Shown here piece by piece: positions 1 through 6,113 of a stretch of 32,763 nucleotides of DNA. Made by a program: the position numbers and the translations under genes. The notes under the pieces are model-generated. The model saw only the letters and a list, made by a program, of their open reading frames with translations, had not been told where the DNA came from and did no database searches. This DNA is from an uncultured Eubacterium sp. Its GTDB lineage: Bacteria; Bacillota; Clostridia; Oscillospirales; Acutalibacteraceae. Within the stretch, counting starts at the first letter, position 1, and each line of letters begins with the position of its first letter. The DNA is taken from contig CALWHV010000012.1 of the NCBI GenBank assembly GCA_944380545.1, forward strand, positions 1 through 32,763, read 5' to 3'.

Positions 1-10
1 GCAGTTCATA

Positions 11-126
11 GTCGGTGTCTATTACGAAGAGGGTCCACCCGTTCCCATCCCGAACACGGCAGTTAAGCTCTTCAGTGCCGAAAATACTTGGCGGGCAGCC
101 GCCCGGGAAAATAGGTCGACGCTGAC
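11..126 (+). rRNA. rrf: 5S ribosomal RNA
   Basis: The sequence carries the conserved 5S core (CCCATCCCGAACACGGCAG near 44-63 and the following AAGCTC). The first nine bases (GTCGGTGTC) pair with the last nine (GACGCTGAC), allowing two G-U pairs, which closes helix I and fixes the ends to about one base. At about 116 nt it has the usual length. It is followed directly by a terminator, so it is the last gene of an rRNA operon whose 16S and 23S genes lie before the window. Confidence 0.95.
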
Positions 127-134
127 ATCTCCAT

Positions 135-168
135 AAAGCGCTGTGCTTTCGCTCAGCGCTTTTATTTT
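135..168 (+). terminator. rRNA operon terminator
   Basis: A 9-bp stem AAAGCGCTG/CAGCGCTTT with a 10-nt loop is followed by a T-rich run (TTTTATTTTG). It begins about nine bases after the 5S 3' end and is placed to end the rRNA transcript. Confidence 0.85.
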
Positions 169-178
169 GCGTATATAA

Positions 179-212
179 AAGCAAGCCGCTGCTTTAGCGG
201 CTTGCTTTTTTT
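179..212. terminator. Second terminator, probably bidirectional
   Basis: A perfect 12-bp stem AAGCAAGCCGCT/AGCGGCTTGCTT is followed by T7 on the plus strand. On the minus strand the same hairpin is followed by TTTTATAT, so it can also end the minus-strand transcript of the gene at 278-1000. Confidence 0.8.
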
Positions 213-277
213 GTGCAAATATATTCGGGCACTATATAATGTACTAATATATAAATTATAACATTATATATTGTGGT

Positions 278-1000
278 CTATTTGCGCCCGACGATTTCGG
301 AATAGGAGTTATAAAGCTCGCTTGAGCGGAATTTCAGCTTGCCGTCCGCCACGAACCAGCCGTCGGGATTTTCGCTTAGAATCTCAAGCGCATCCTCGGC
401 GGCGGCGCAACGCTCAACTGCGTTGCCTAGCGTTATGCCGAAATTATCCTGCGCGCCGTTTTCTGCGTTTATATATGCGCTCATTATGCCGCGGTAGGTT
501 TCAAGCTGCCTGCCGCTGAGGCCGGAACGGCTTGCGTATGAATCAACGGCGCTTGCGGTTTTCATAGCGTTGTAGTCGTCAAGATCCTTTGAAAGCCTTG
601 ATGAAAGCTCCGCCACCGCCGCCTTTTGCTCCTTTAGCTCCGGCGCGCCGTCGGCGAGCGATTCGGGTGAAAGAACACTCATTACGCCGCTGCCGGAAAC
701 GGCGTCCGTTGCGTCGTAGATTATTACAAACAGATCGTCCATATAATTTTTGTATGCCGATTCAACCGGCGCGTACTTTCCGCCAACGGCGCGCCTTTCA
801 AGCAGCATCGTAAGCTCTTGCCGGTCGATGTTCCCTGTAAGCTCCGCCGTTACCTGCTCGTTTACCTGCGCCACCTCGCTCATCAGCAGATCATACTGCC
901 TTGCGCTGCGGTGGAGCGCGATAGCCGTGCAGGCGGCGGCAACGGCAACAACAAGCATAACGGCGGTCACTGCGGCTGCCGTTTTCTTTTTTCTTTCCAT
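278..1000 (-). CDS. Membrane-anchored protein of unknown function
   Basis: I do not recognise this 240-residue protein. Residues 1-6 are positive (MERKKK) and are followed by a hydrophobic helix at about 7-28, which suggests a single N-terminal membrane anchor or an uncleaved signal peptide with the rest outside the cell. The remainder is rich in Ala, Glu, Ser and Leu and looks mostly helical (about 30-60 and 110-200), with no catalytic motif that I can see. The start is supported by GGGAGA seven bases before ATG. It follows the XRE regulator gene after 82 nt on the same strand with no terminator between, so the two are probably co-transcribed. The divergent neighbour is the sipW fibre cluster; a role as its sensor or partner is only a guess from position. 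Confidence 0.8.
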   Translation of the reverse strand: MERKKKTAAAVTAVMLVVAVAAACTAIALHRSARQYDLLMSEVAQVNEQVTAELTGNIDRQELTMLLERRAVGGKYAPVESAYKNYMDDLFVIIYDATDAVSGSGVMSVLSPESLADGAPELKEQKAAVAELSSRLSKDLDDYNAMKTASAVDSYASRSGLSGRQLETYRGIMSAYINAENGAQDNFGITLGNAVERCAAAEDALEILSENPDGWFVADGKLKFRSSELYNSYSEIVGRK

Positions 1001-1082
1001 ATAAGCATCTCCCGCGTGGTTATTTTACTGCATATTCCTATTATAACCCCTGCTCGGCGAAATGTCTATATCAAGAGAAAAT

Positions 1083-1295
1083 TTACGGCAAAATCTGCTT
1101 TGAATTGCTTCTGCCCACAAGATAATCAAGCGAAACGCAGTAATAATCCGCAAGCTTTATCAGCACATCGGCGGGTATATTTATCCTGCCGTTTTCGTAA
1201 TCGGAATAGGTGCTTTGATCCACCTTAAGGTATTGCGCAAGCTCGCGCTGCTTTAGATCCGAATCCTCCCGAAGGTCACGAATCCTGGAAAACAT
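1083..1295 (-). CDS. XRE-family helix-turn-helix repressor
   Basis: This 70-residue protein is a bare HTH_3/XRE DNA-binding domain. The segment from about residue 14 to 60 has the typical pattern: LKQRELAQYL as helices 1-2, VDQSTYSDYENGR as the recognition helix region, then IPADVLIKLADYYCVSLDYLVG. No ligand-binding or dimerisation domain follows. I chose the ATG at 1295 because AGGTGA precedes it at correct spacing and because the domain begins there; an upstream in-frame extension would run through the promoter and operators. Two 19-bp palindromes lie directly upstream in the divergent promoter region, so it probably represses its own gene and the sipW cluster. SinR of Bacillus, also an XRE protein, represses tapA-sipW-tasA, but this protein lacks the SinR C-terminal domain. 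Confidence 0.9.
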   Translation of the reverse strand: MFSRIRDLREDSDLKQRELAQYLKVDQSTYSDYENGRINIPADVLIKLADYYCVSLDYLVGRSNSKQILP

Positions 1296-1316
1296 ATGAA
1301 TCACCTGAAAAATTAT

Positions 1317-1344
1317 ATAATATGGGTGAGAACCATATTGACAA
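1317..1344 (-). promoter_or_regulatory. Promoter of the XRE gene
   Basis: On the minus strand TTGTCA (1344-1339) is followed after 16 bases by TATTAT (1322-1317). The spacer coincides with the 1320-1338 palindrome. The -35 box overlaps the -35 box of the divergent plus-strand promoter. Confidence 0.65.
1320..1338. promoter_or_regulatory. Candidate XRE operator, proximal copy
   Basis: ATATGGGTGAGAACCATAT is a 19-bp inverted repeat (7 of 8 arm positions symmetric, 3-bp centre). It has the same arms and length as the palindrome at 1345-1363 and lies in the spacer of the XRE gene's promoter. Confidence 0.7.
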
Positions 1345-1366
1345 ATATGGGCAGCGCCCATATAAT
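1338..1366 (+). promoter_or_regulatory. Consensus plus-strand promoter facing the sipW cluster
   Basis: TTGACA (1338-1343), a 17-base spacer, then TATAAT (1361-1366): a perfect sigma-A promoter. Its spacer is almost entirely the second palindrome, so a bound repressor would block it. The transcript would begin near 1373 and give a leader of about 370 nt before sipW. Confidence 0.8.
1345..1363. promoter_or_regulatory. Candidate XRE operator, distal copy
   Basis: ATATGGGCAGCGCCCATAT is a perfect 19-bp palindrome (8-bp arms, AGC centre). The centres of the two operators are 25 bp apart. This copy lies in the spacer and overlaps the -10 box of the plus-strand promoter. Confidence 0.75.
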
Positions 1367-1746
1367 ATAAATAGGCATTTTATGCGGATTTATAAACAGC
1401 TTTTCTGCTTCTGCTGACGGCGGATGACGGGATGCACCGTTTTTGTCTCAAAAAATGTATAATAATACATAATTGAGGAAGCGGGTCGGTTATGCTCTGA
1501 AAGCCGCATATTATGGTACATAAAAATGGATACAGAAATAAAATTATAAAAAATCCGCTTTTGCCGCTTGACAACGCGTAATATTGATACTATGATATAA
1601 TTATAAAATTGCCGGTATAATCATCAAACTGAAGCTATATCGGTATTTTCGGCTGCTGTATTCCGCGAGAATATACAAAAATCAGAAATCAAACCGTATA
1701 TGCTCGCTCGGAATTATGCACAATCTTCGCAGCTTGGCGGTGCTTT
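1367..1746 (+). other. Leader region of the sipW cluster, no gene seen
   Basis: This 380-bp stretch is AT-rich and holds no open frame with a credible start. It contains a second promoter (1568-1596) but no strong terminator or recognisable riboswitch. Short frames on either strand lack ribosome binding sites. Confidence 0.6.
1568..1596 (+). promoter_or_regulatory. Second promoter before sipW
   Basis: TTGACA (1568-1573) and TATGAT (1591-1596) are separated by 17 bases. It has no copy of the XRE palindrome, so it could give repressor-independent expression of the cluster with a leader of about 140 nt. Confidence 0.6.
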
Positions 1747-2340
1747 ATGGAAAAAACGGAAATCAAATCAAATAAGTCCTCGGCGCGCGCACGGAATATC
1801 CTGGGCGGGGTTTTCAGCTTTTTGAGCACATTCATCGTCTCCGCAGTGGTGATAATCGCCGTGGGGATGATCGTGCTCAACCTGCTCGGCTTTGAGCTTT
1901 TTACGGTGGAAAGCGGCAGTATGAGCCCCGAATATCCCAAGGATTCCGTTGTTTTCGTTAAGGATGTGCCGCCTGAGCAGCTGCGCGAGGGCGATGTCGT
2001 TACCTATGTTATGGACGCGCACGGCACGCTCGTCACCCACCGCGTTGTTGAAACGGATGCCGAAACCGAAACGCTTATCACAAAGGGCGACGCCAATTCC
2101 TCAAACGACCCGTCGCCGGTGATGTGGGGCAATGTGGTGGGGCGCGTTGAGTTCGGCCTGCCCGTGCTGGGCGCAGCGCTCAGGATAATACAGTCCGAAG
2201 CCGCGCGGCCGTATCTGATAGCAGCCGTCGTTGTTTTCGGTGCGGTCTCAATAGCCGGCGATATTGCAGAAAAGCGCAGAAAGAAAAAAGAAAAAGCCTC
2301 CCCGACAGCCGAAACGGCAGGGGAAACGGCTGATGAATAA
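1747..2340 (+). CDS. sipW: SipW-type signal peptidase I
   Basis: This 197-residue protein belongs to the S26B (ER/archaeal-type) signal peptidases. A membrane helix at about 22-47 precedes the SGSMSP motif with catalytic Ser58. THRVV supplies His98 in place of the Lys of ordinary bacterial signal peptidases, and KGDAN carries the conserved Asp115. A second membrane helix lies at about 174-192, followed by a charged, Lys-rich tail. Known SipW enzymes process TasA/CalY-type precursors. Four genes with matching signal peptides (2401-7514) follow on the same strand, so these are the expected substrates. The ribosome binding site is weak (GGCGGTG before ATG). Function is well supported; the symbol is by analogy with Bacillus. 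Confidence 0.92.
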   Translation: MEKTEIKSNKSSARARNILGGVFSFLSTFIVSAVVIIAVGMIVLNLLGFELFTVESGSMSPEYPKDSVVFVKDVPPEQLREGDVVTYVMDAHGTLVTHRVVETDAETETLITKGDANSSNDPSPVMWGNVVGRVEFGLPVLGAALRIIQSEAARPYLIAAVVVFGAVSIAGDIAEKRRKKKEKASPTAETAGETADE

Positions 2341-2400
2341 GCGTGCAAATATCCTGTTGGCATTTTTATATAATCATTTTAAAGGAAAGGAGGTTTTCGG

Positions 2401-3033
2401 ATGAAGAGAAGCAAAAAATTCCTGGCATTACTTATTTCCGCGGCTCTTGTTGCTGCTATTTCCGCAATGCCCACGCTCTCCTGGCTTTCGGACACCAGCG
2501 AAAGGGTTGTAAACACCTTTGCAGGCGGCGCTATCTCCATTGTGCTGGACGAGGCGCCGGTTGACGCTTACGGCAAGGAGATAGACGGCGACAGGGTTAC
2601 AAGCAACAGCTATAAGTATGTTGCGGGCGTAACGCTTGATAAGGACCCGACCGCTACGGTGCTAAAGGGCAGCGAGGCGTGCTATGTTTTCATTCTTGTT
2701 GAAAACGAGCTCAACGATCTGTTCTCGCTTGATATTGACACGGATTCCTGGAAGCAGGTTGCGCAGTCGGGCGGCGACACGCTCTATATCTACTCAAGCA
2801 GCGTTGACGCGTCACAGGCACCGCAGGATATTGTTTTGAAGCCGATTTTCACCCATGTAAAGGTTTCTGAAGAGCTTACTCAGCAGGATATAGAAGCCCT
2901 GGGCGAAAAAACGCTCTGCACAACAGCCTATGCCGTGCAGACCGCCGAGCTCACCTCGCAGCAGGCGATAGACCTTGCCGTTGCGGAGTTTATGCCGGAG
3001 GGCACGACTGCCGATTATGTGGAGATAGTTTAA
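2401..3033 (+). CDS. TasA/CalY-like single-domain fibre protein
   Basis: This 210-residue secreted protein has a SipW-type signal peptide (about 1-28) followed by SDTSERVVNTFAGGAIS, the segment conserved at the start of the mature part of all four secreted proteins in this cluster. The remaining domain matches the core of its larger neighbours (AGVTLDKDPTATV with IPGTSQAKDPKVTV; ACYVFILVEN with DAYVFVEVTD; TTAYAVQTA with FKAYAIQA). It therefore is the minimal form of the TasA-like domain, without the beta-helix extension. It has a strong AAAGGAGG ribosome binding site and lies 60 nt after sipW. In the TasA/camelysin family such proteins form extracellular fibres; that this one does so is inferred. 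Confidence 0.85.
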   Translation: MKRSKKFLALLISAALVAAISAMPTLSWLSDTSERVVNTFAGGAISIVLDEAPVDAYGKEIDGDRVTSNSYKYVAGVTLDKDPTATVLKGSEACYVFILVENELNDLFSLDIDTDSWKQVAQSGGDTLYIYSSSVDASQAPQDIVLKPIFTHVKVSEELTQQDIEALGEKTLCTTAYAVQTAELTSQQAIDLAVAEFMPEGTTADYVEIV

Positions 3034-3070
3034 TTTGCAAATGCTGATTTTTGAAAGGGGGATTGCCTGA

Positions 3071-3532
3071 ATGGCGGATAAAAAACGCAGAATGCTTGCC
3101 GTGCTGGCGGCTGTAATGGCTGTTTGCGCGCTCGTTTCATGCCTTCTGCCTGTCGGACAGGCCCTCGGCTTTATAACGGATTCATCCGGCACCTGTGTAA
3201 ACACCTTCAGCGGAGAGGATACCACCGAGCTCACAACCGAACCAACCACCGAACCCACAACCGAACCAACCACCGAGCCGACCACGGAACCCACAACCGA
3301 GCCGACTACGGACGGCGGGGGCGGCAGCTCCGGGGAGACCACACTGCCGCAGGAGCCCACCACCGATTTTGAGGATGAAAGTCCGGTAGGCCCGGCAACG
3401 GGCGCGCCGAACATCACCTCGGCGGTGTGCGCGGCGGCGGTTTCGCTGCTTTGCGCCGTGCTTTTGGCGGCGGCGCGCGTCAGGTGCAAAACCGGTATGC
3501 CGGAAAATAACAATATATTTGAAAAGGAGTAA
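3071..3532 (+). CDS. Thr/Pro-stalk surface anchor with SipW-type signal
   Basis: This 153-residue protein starts with a SipW-type signal peptide and the short segment FITDSSGTCVNTFSGED, which aligns with the N-terminal segment of the TasA-like neighbours, but no TasA domain follows. Instead residues 51-81 are TTEL, six TTEP repeats and TTD, then a Gly/Ser stretch and an acidic linker. Near the C-terminus GPATG precedes a hydrophobic helix (about 117-138) and basic residues (RVRCK), in the order of an LPXTG-type wall anchor, though the motif is not canonical. The gene has an AAAGGGGGA ribosome binding site and ends four bases before the next start. I infer a stalk holding a fibre at the surface, comparable in role to TapA; no such function is known. 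Confidence 0.8.
   Translation: MADKKRRMLAVLAAVMAVCALVSCLLPVGQALGFITDSSGTCVNTFSGEDTTELTTEPTTEPTTEPTTEPTTEPTTEPTTDGGGGSSGETTLPQEPTTDFEDESPVGPATGAPNITSAVCAAAVSLLCAVLLAAARVRCKTGMPENNNIFEKE
3221..3313 (+). repeat. In-frame 12-bp repeats coding TTEP
   Basis: Seven tandem 12-bp units of the form ACMACCGARCCN encode TTEL followed by six TTEP, then TTD. The unit is a multiple of three, so gain or loss of copies would change stalk length without a frameshift. Confidence 0.9.
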
Positions 3533-3536
3533 TAAT

Positions 3537-4739
3537 ATGGCAAGAAGTAAAAAGGCAAAAGTGCTCACATCCGTTGCGGCGGTTGCGCTGGCGGCGTCGA
3601 TGATAATCGGCGGCGGCACATACGCCTATCTTCAGGGCGTGTCGGACGATGTTGTAAACACCTTCAACGCCAATCAGGTTACTGTTGAGCTTGAAGAGAC
3701 TGAAGGACCTGACTATGACATCATCCCCGGCACTTCTCAGGCGAAAGACCCCAAGGTGACCGTTAACAACACCGTTGACGCATATGTGTTCGTTGAGGTA
3801 ACGGACAACACGGACGGGCTTGTTGAGTATGCGATAGAGGACGGCTGGACCGCTCTCGGCGACGCTTACCCCGGCGTATATTACCGCGAGGTAGCAGCGA
3901 ACGCTCAGGAAAACGAGTTTTATGTTCTTAAGGACAATACCGTTTCTTACGACGCCGCGCTCACAAACGAGGATATGCTTGAAAACGGCGAGCTCAAGGA
4001 CGGTCTTGAACTCACCTTTAAGGCGTATGCGATCCAGGCTGAGCCGTTTGCCAACGCCGTTGAGGCGTGGAACGGCAAGGATATTCAGTTCGTTGCGGAC
4101 GAGGAAAGCCTTAAAGCTGCGCTGGAAGCCGGCGGCGAGGTTGTTTTAGATGAGGATTTTAAACTTAACAATCCGAGCAATGTAACCGAAGAAGATTACA
4201 ATCACCTTGTACCTATAACAAAAATCACTGAGGACACTGTTATTGATCTTAACGGCAAGGAGCTTAACATCGTAGAAAGCGATGAAAGTTTGCCGTATTC
4301 TCCGTTGATGATATCTGTTAACTCCGGAACCACCGTTTTTAGAGGTAACGGTGTGCTTAATTGCGAGGCAGGAAACAATCAGGTTTATGGCGTTGATATT
4401 AACGGCGGTAATGTTATTGTAGAGAACGGCACCTATTACGGTGCATGTACAGCTTTTCAGGTAACTAAAGGCAGTCTTACAATTAACGGCGGCTTCTTTG
4501 ATCTGGCACCCACATGCAAGGCACAAGCGCCGAACCTTGCGAATTATGTTGTAAACTGCTATGATCCTTCGTATAAGAACGGCACCGCAACTCTCACAAT
4601 CACCGGCGGTACATTTGTGAACTTTGACCCATCAGCAAATCCTGAGGGCGCGGGCACATCGTATGTTGCCGAAGGTTATACCGTAGAAGCCGAAAAACAG
4701 GCAAACGGCGACATTTGGTACACCGTTGTTCCGGCTTAA
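3537..4739 (+). CDS. TasA-like protein with beta-helix C-terminus (paralogue 1)
   Basis: This 400-residue secreted protein has a SipW-type signal peptide with predicted cleavage after GGGTYA (residue 30), then the TasA-like domain (about 31-170) starting at YLQGVSDDVVNTFNANQVTV. A linker shared with paralogue 3 follows (PFANAVEAWNGKDIQFVADE). The C-terminal half has repeated short strands with INGG, ENGTYYG and ITGGTF turns, the look of a right-handed parallel beta-helix. It ends in WYTVVPA like paralogue 2. The ATG at 3537 is preferred over one at 3519 because AAGGAGT lies just before it. The lack of Cys in the first half and the TasA fold suggest a fibre subunit carrying a display or binding domain; the ligand is unknown. 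Confidence 0.85.
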   Translation: MARSKKAKVLTSVAAVALAASMIIGGGTYAYLQGVSDDVVNTFNANQVTVELEETEGPDYDIIPGTSQAKDPKVTVNNTVDAYVFVEVTDNTDGLVEYAIEDGWTALGDAYPGVYYREVAANAQENEFYVLKDNTVSYDAALTNEDMLENGELKDGLELTFKAYAIQAEPFANAVEAWNGKDIQFVADEESLKAALEAGGEVVLDEDFKLNNPSNVTEEDYNHLVPITKITEDTVIDLNGKELNIVESDESLPYSPLMISVNSGTTVFRGNGVLNCEAGNNQVYGVDINGGNVIVENGTYYGACTAFQVTKGSLTINGGFFDLAPTCKAQAPNLANYVVNCYDPSYKNGTATLTITGGTFVNFDPSANPEGAGTSYVAEGYTVEAEKQANGDIWYTVVPA

Positions 4740-4830
4740 CCGGCAACACCCCCCTGCCGAAAGGCAGAGCAACCCTAAGGGCGCAGGCTTTGCCTGCGCC
4801 CGACACCCTTTGAATGAAAGGAAAAACAAA
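4740..4830 (+). repeat. Hairpin spacer between fibre genes, copy 1
   Basis: This 91-bp spacer is nearly identical to 6022-6113. It holds a small hairpin (CTGCCGAAAGGCAG) and a strong 10-bp stem GGGCGCAGGC/GCCTGCGCCC with loop TTT at 4779-4801, but no T-run, so it should not terminate. The ribosome binding site AAAGGA (4817-4822) of the next gene is at its end. Confidence 0.85.
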
Positions 4831-6021
4831 ATGCAAAGAAGTAAAAAAGCAAAAGTATTAACATCCGTTGCAGCGGTTGCGCTGGCGGCGTCGATGATAA
4901 TCGGCGGCGGCACATATGCCTATCTTCAAGGCGTGTCGGACGATGTTGTAAACATCTTCAACGCCAATCAGGTGACTGTCGACCTTCAGGAAACCACGGG
5001 CTCGGAGTACGACATCATTCCCGGCACTTCTCAGGAAAAAGACCCCAAGGTGACCGTTAACGCTACCGTAGACGCGTATGTGTTCGTTGAGGTGACGGAC
5101 AACACGGGCGGTCTTGTTAATTGGGAGATAGCCGAGGGCTGGAAAGAGCTTACCGGCTTTGGCAAGACTGTTTATTACCGCGAGGTAAAGGCTTCCGATG
5201 AAGCTTATGAATTTGATGTTATCAAGGACAATGAGGTTTATTATGACGCCTCGCTCATAAACGAGGATATGCTTGATGAAAACGGCGAGCTCAAGGACGG
5301 TCTTGAACTCACCTTTAAGGCGTATGCAATCCAGAAGAATATGGATACCTATTCAAACGGCAGCTATAAGAATTTCAGCAATGCCGAAGCGTATATCATT
5401 GCAAGCACAGACGATGCAATAGCTGTAACTACAAAATCCAGAGCAATAACAGCGCTTAAATACAATAAAAATGTTGTTTTAGGCGCCGATATGGAAACGA
5501 TCAAATTGATGCGAACCAGCTCCAATGGTCAGAATGTTTACATTGACCTCAACGGCTATACCGTTAATTCAGCAACAAGTGACGGTTATGCCATTGGTGT
5601 AGAAAATGAAAATGCAGACCTGCCGACCACAATAACGATACAGGGCGAGGGCACTGTGGACGGAAGCGGTAACAGCAATATTAAGCAGGCTGTATATGCT
5701 CACGGCGCAGGTGCATATGTTGTAATCAACAGCGGCACTTATATCAGCCCGGATTCCACCGGCGAATTGATTTATGCAGATGCCGGCGGTCATATCACCA
5801 TAAACGGCGGAACATTTAAACACAGCGTACCGAAGTGGACGCTTAATCTGAAAGACAACTCGGGAAGCACTATCGTTGTAAAGGGCGGCTCGTTCTGGGA
5901 GTATGACCCGTCTAATTCAACCACAGAGCCCGGCGACCCGGTAAGCTTTGTTGCGAAGGGCTATAAGGTGGTTGAGGAAGAAAGAGCGGACGGCACCTGG
6001 TACACCGTCGTTCCGGCTTAA
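4831..6021 (+). CDS. TasA-like protein with beta-helix C-terminus (paralogue 2)
   Basis: This 396-residue paralogue has the same signal peptide (cleavage after GGGTYA) and a TasA-like domain that diverges moderately in the middle (LVNWEIAEGWKELTGFGKTVYYREV). Similarity to the other two copies stops abruptly after LTFKAYAIQ. The C-terminal part begins KNMDTYSNGSYKNFSNAEAY and then shows short beta-helix turns (VVINSGTYIS, ITINGGTFK, IVVKGGSFWEY), ending in VAKGYKV and WYTVVPA as in paralogue 1. The start is the ATG at 4831, the only one with a ribosome binding site in place and with the conserved signal peptide. Same strand and spacing as the other copies indicate one operon. Confidence 0.85.
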   Translation: MQRSKKAKVLTSVAAVALAASMIIGGGTYAYLQGVSDDVVNIFNANQVTVDLQETTGSEYDIIPGTSQEKDPKVTVNATVDAYVFVEVTDNTGGLVNWEIAEGWKELTGFGKTVYYREVKASDEAYEFDVIKDNEVYYDASLINEDMLDENGELKDGLELTFKAYAIQKNMDTYSNGSYKNFSNAEAYIIASTDDAIAVTTKSRAITALKYNKNVVLGADMETIKLMRTSSNGQNVYIDLNGYTVNSATSDGYAIGVENENADLPTTITIQGEGTVDGSGNSNIKQAVYAHGAGAYVVINSGTYISPDSTGELIYADAGGHITINGGTFKHSVPKWTLNLKDNSGSTIVVKGGSFWEYDPSNSTTEPGDPVSFVAKGYKVVEEERADGTWYTVVPA

Positions 6022-6113
6022 CCGGCAACACCCCCCCTGCCGAAAGGCAGAGCAACCCTAAGGGCGCGGGCTTTGCCTGCGCCCGACACCCTTTAAATGA
6101 AAGGAAAAACAAA
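6022..6113 (+). repeat. Hairpin spacer between fibre genes, copy 2
   Basis: Second copy of the 4740-4830 spacer. The stem is GGGCGCGGGC/GCCTGCGCCC at 6062-6084. One A-to-G change relative to copy 1 turns an A-U pair into a G-U pair, so pairing is kept. A run of C differs by one base between copies. Confidence 0.85.

Noticed and set aside
1380..1574. 64-codon minus-strand frame in the sipW leader
   Set aside because: No ribosome binding site, no family, and it lies across the promoter region.
3221..3313. Short regular repeats as a CRISPR-like array
   Set aside because: They are in-frame 12-bp coding repeats with no spacers.
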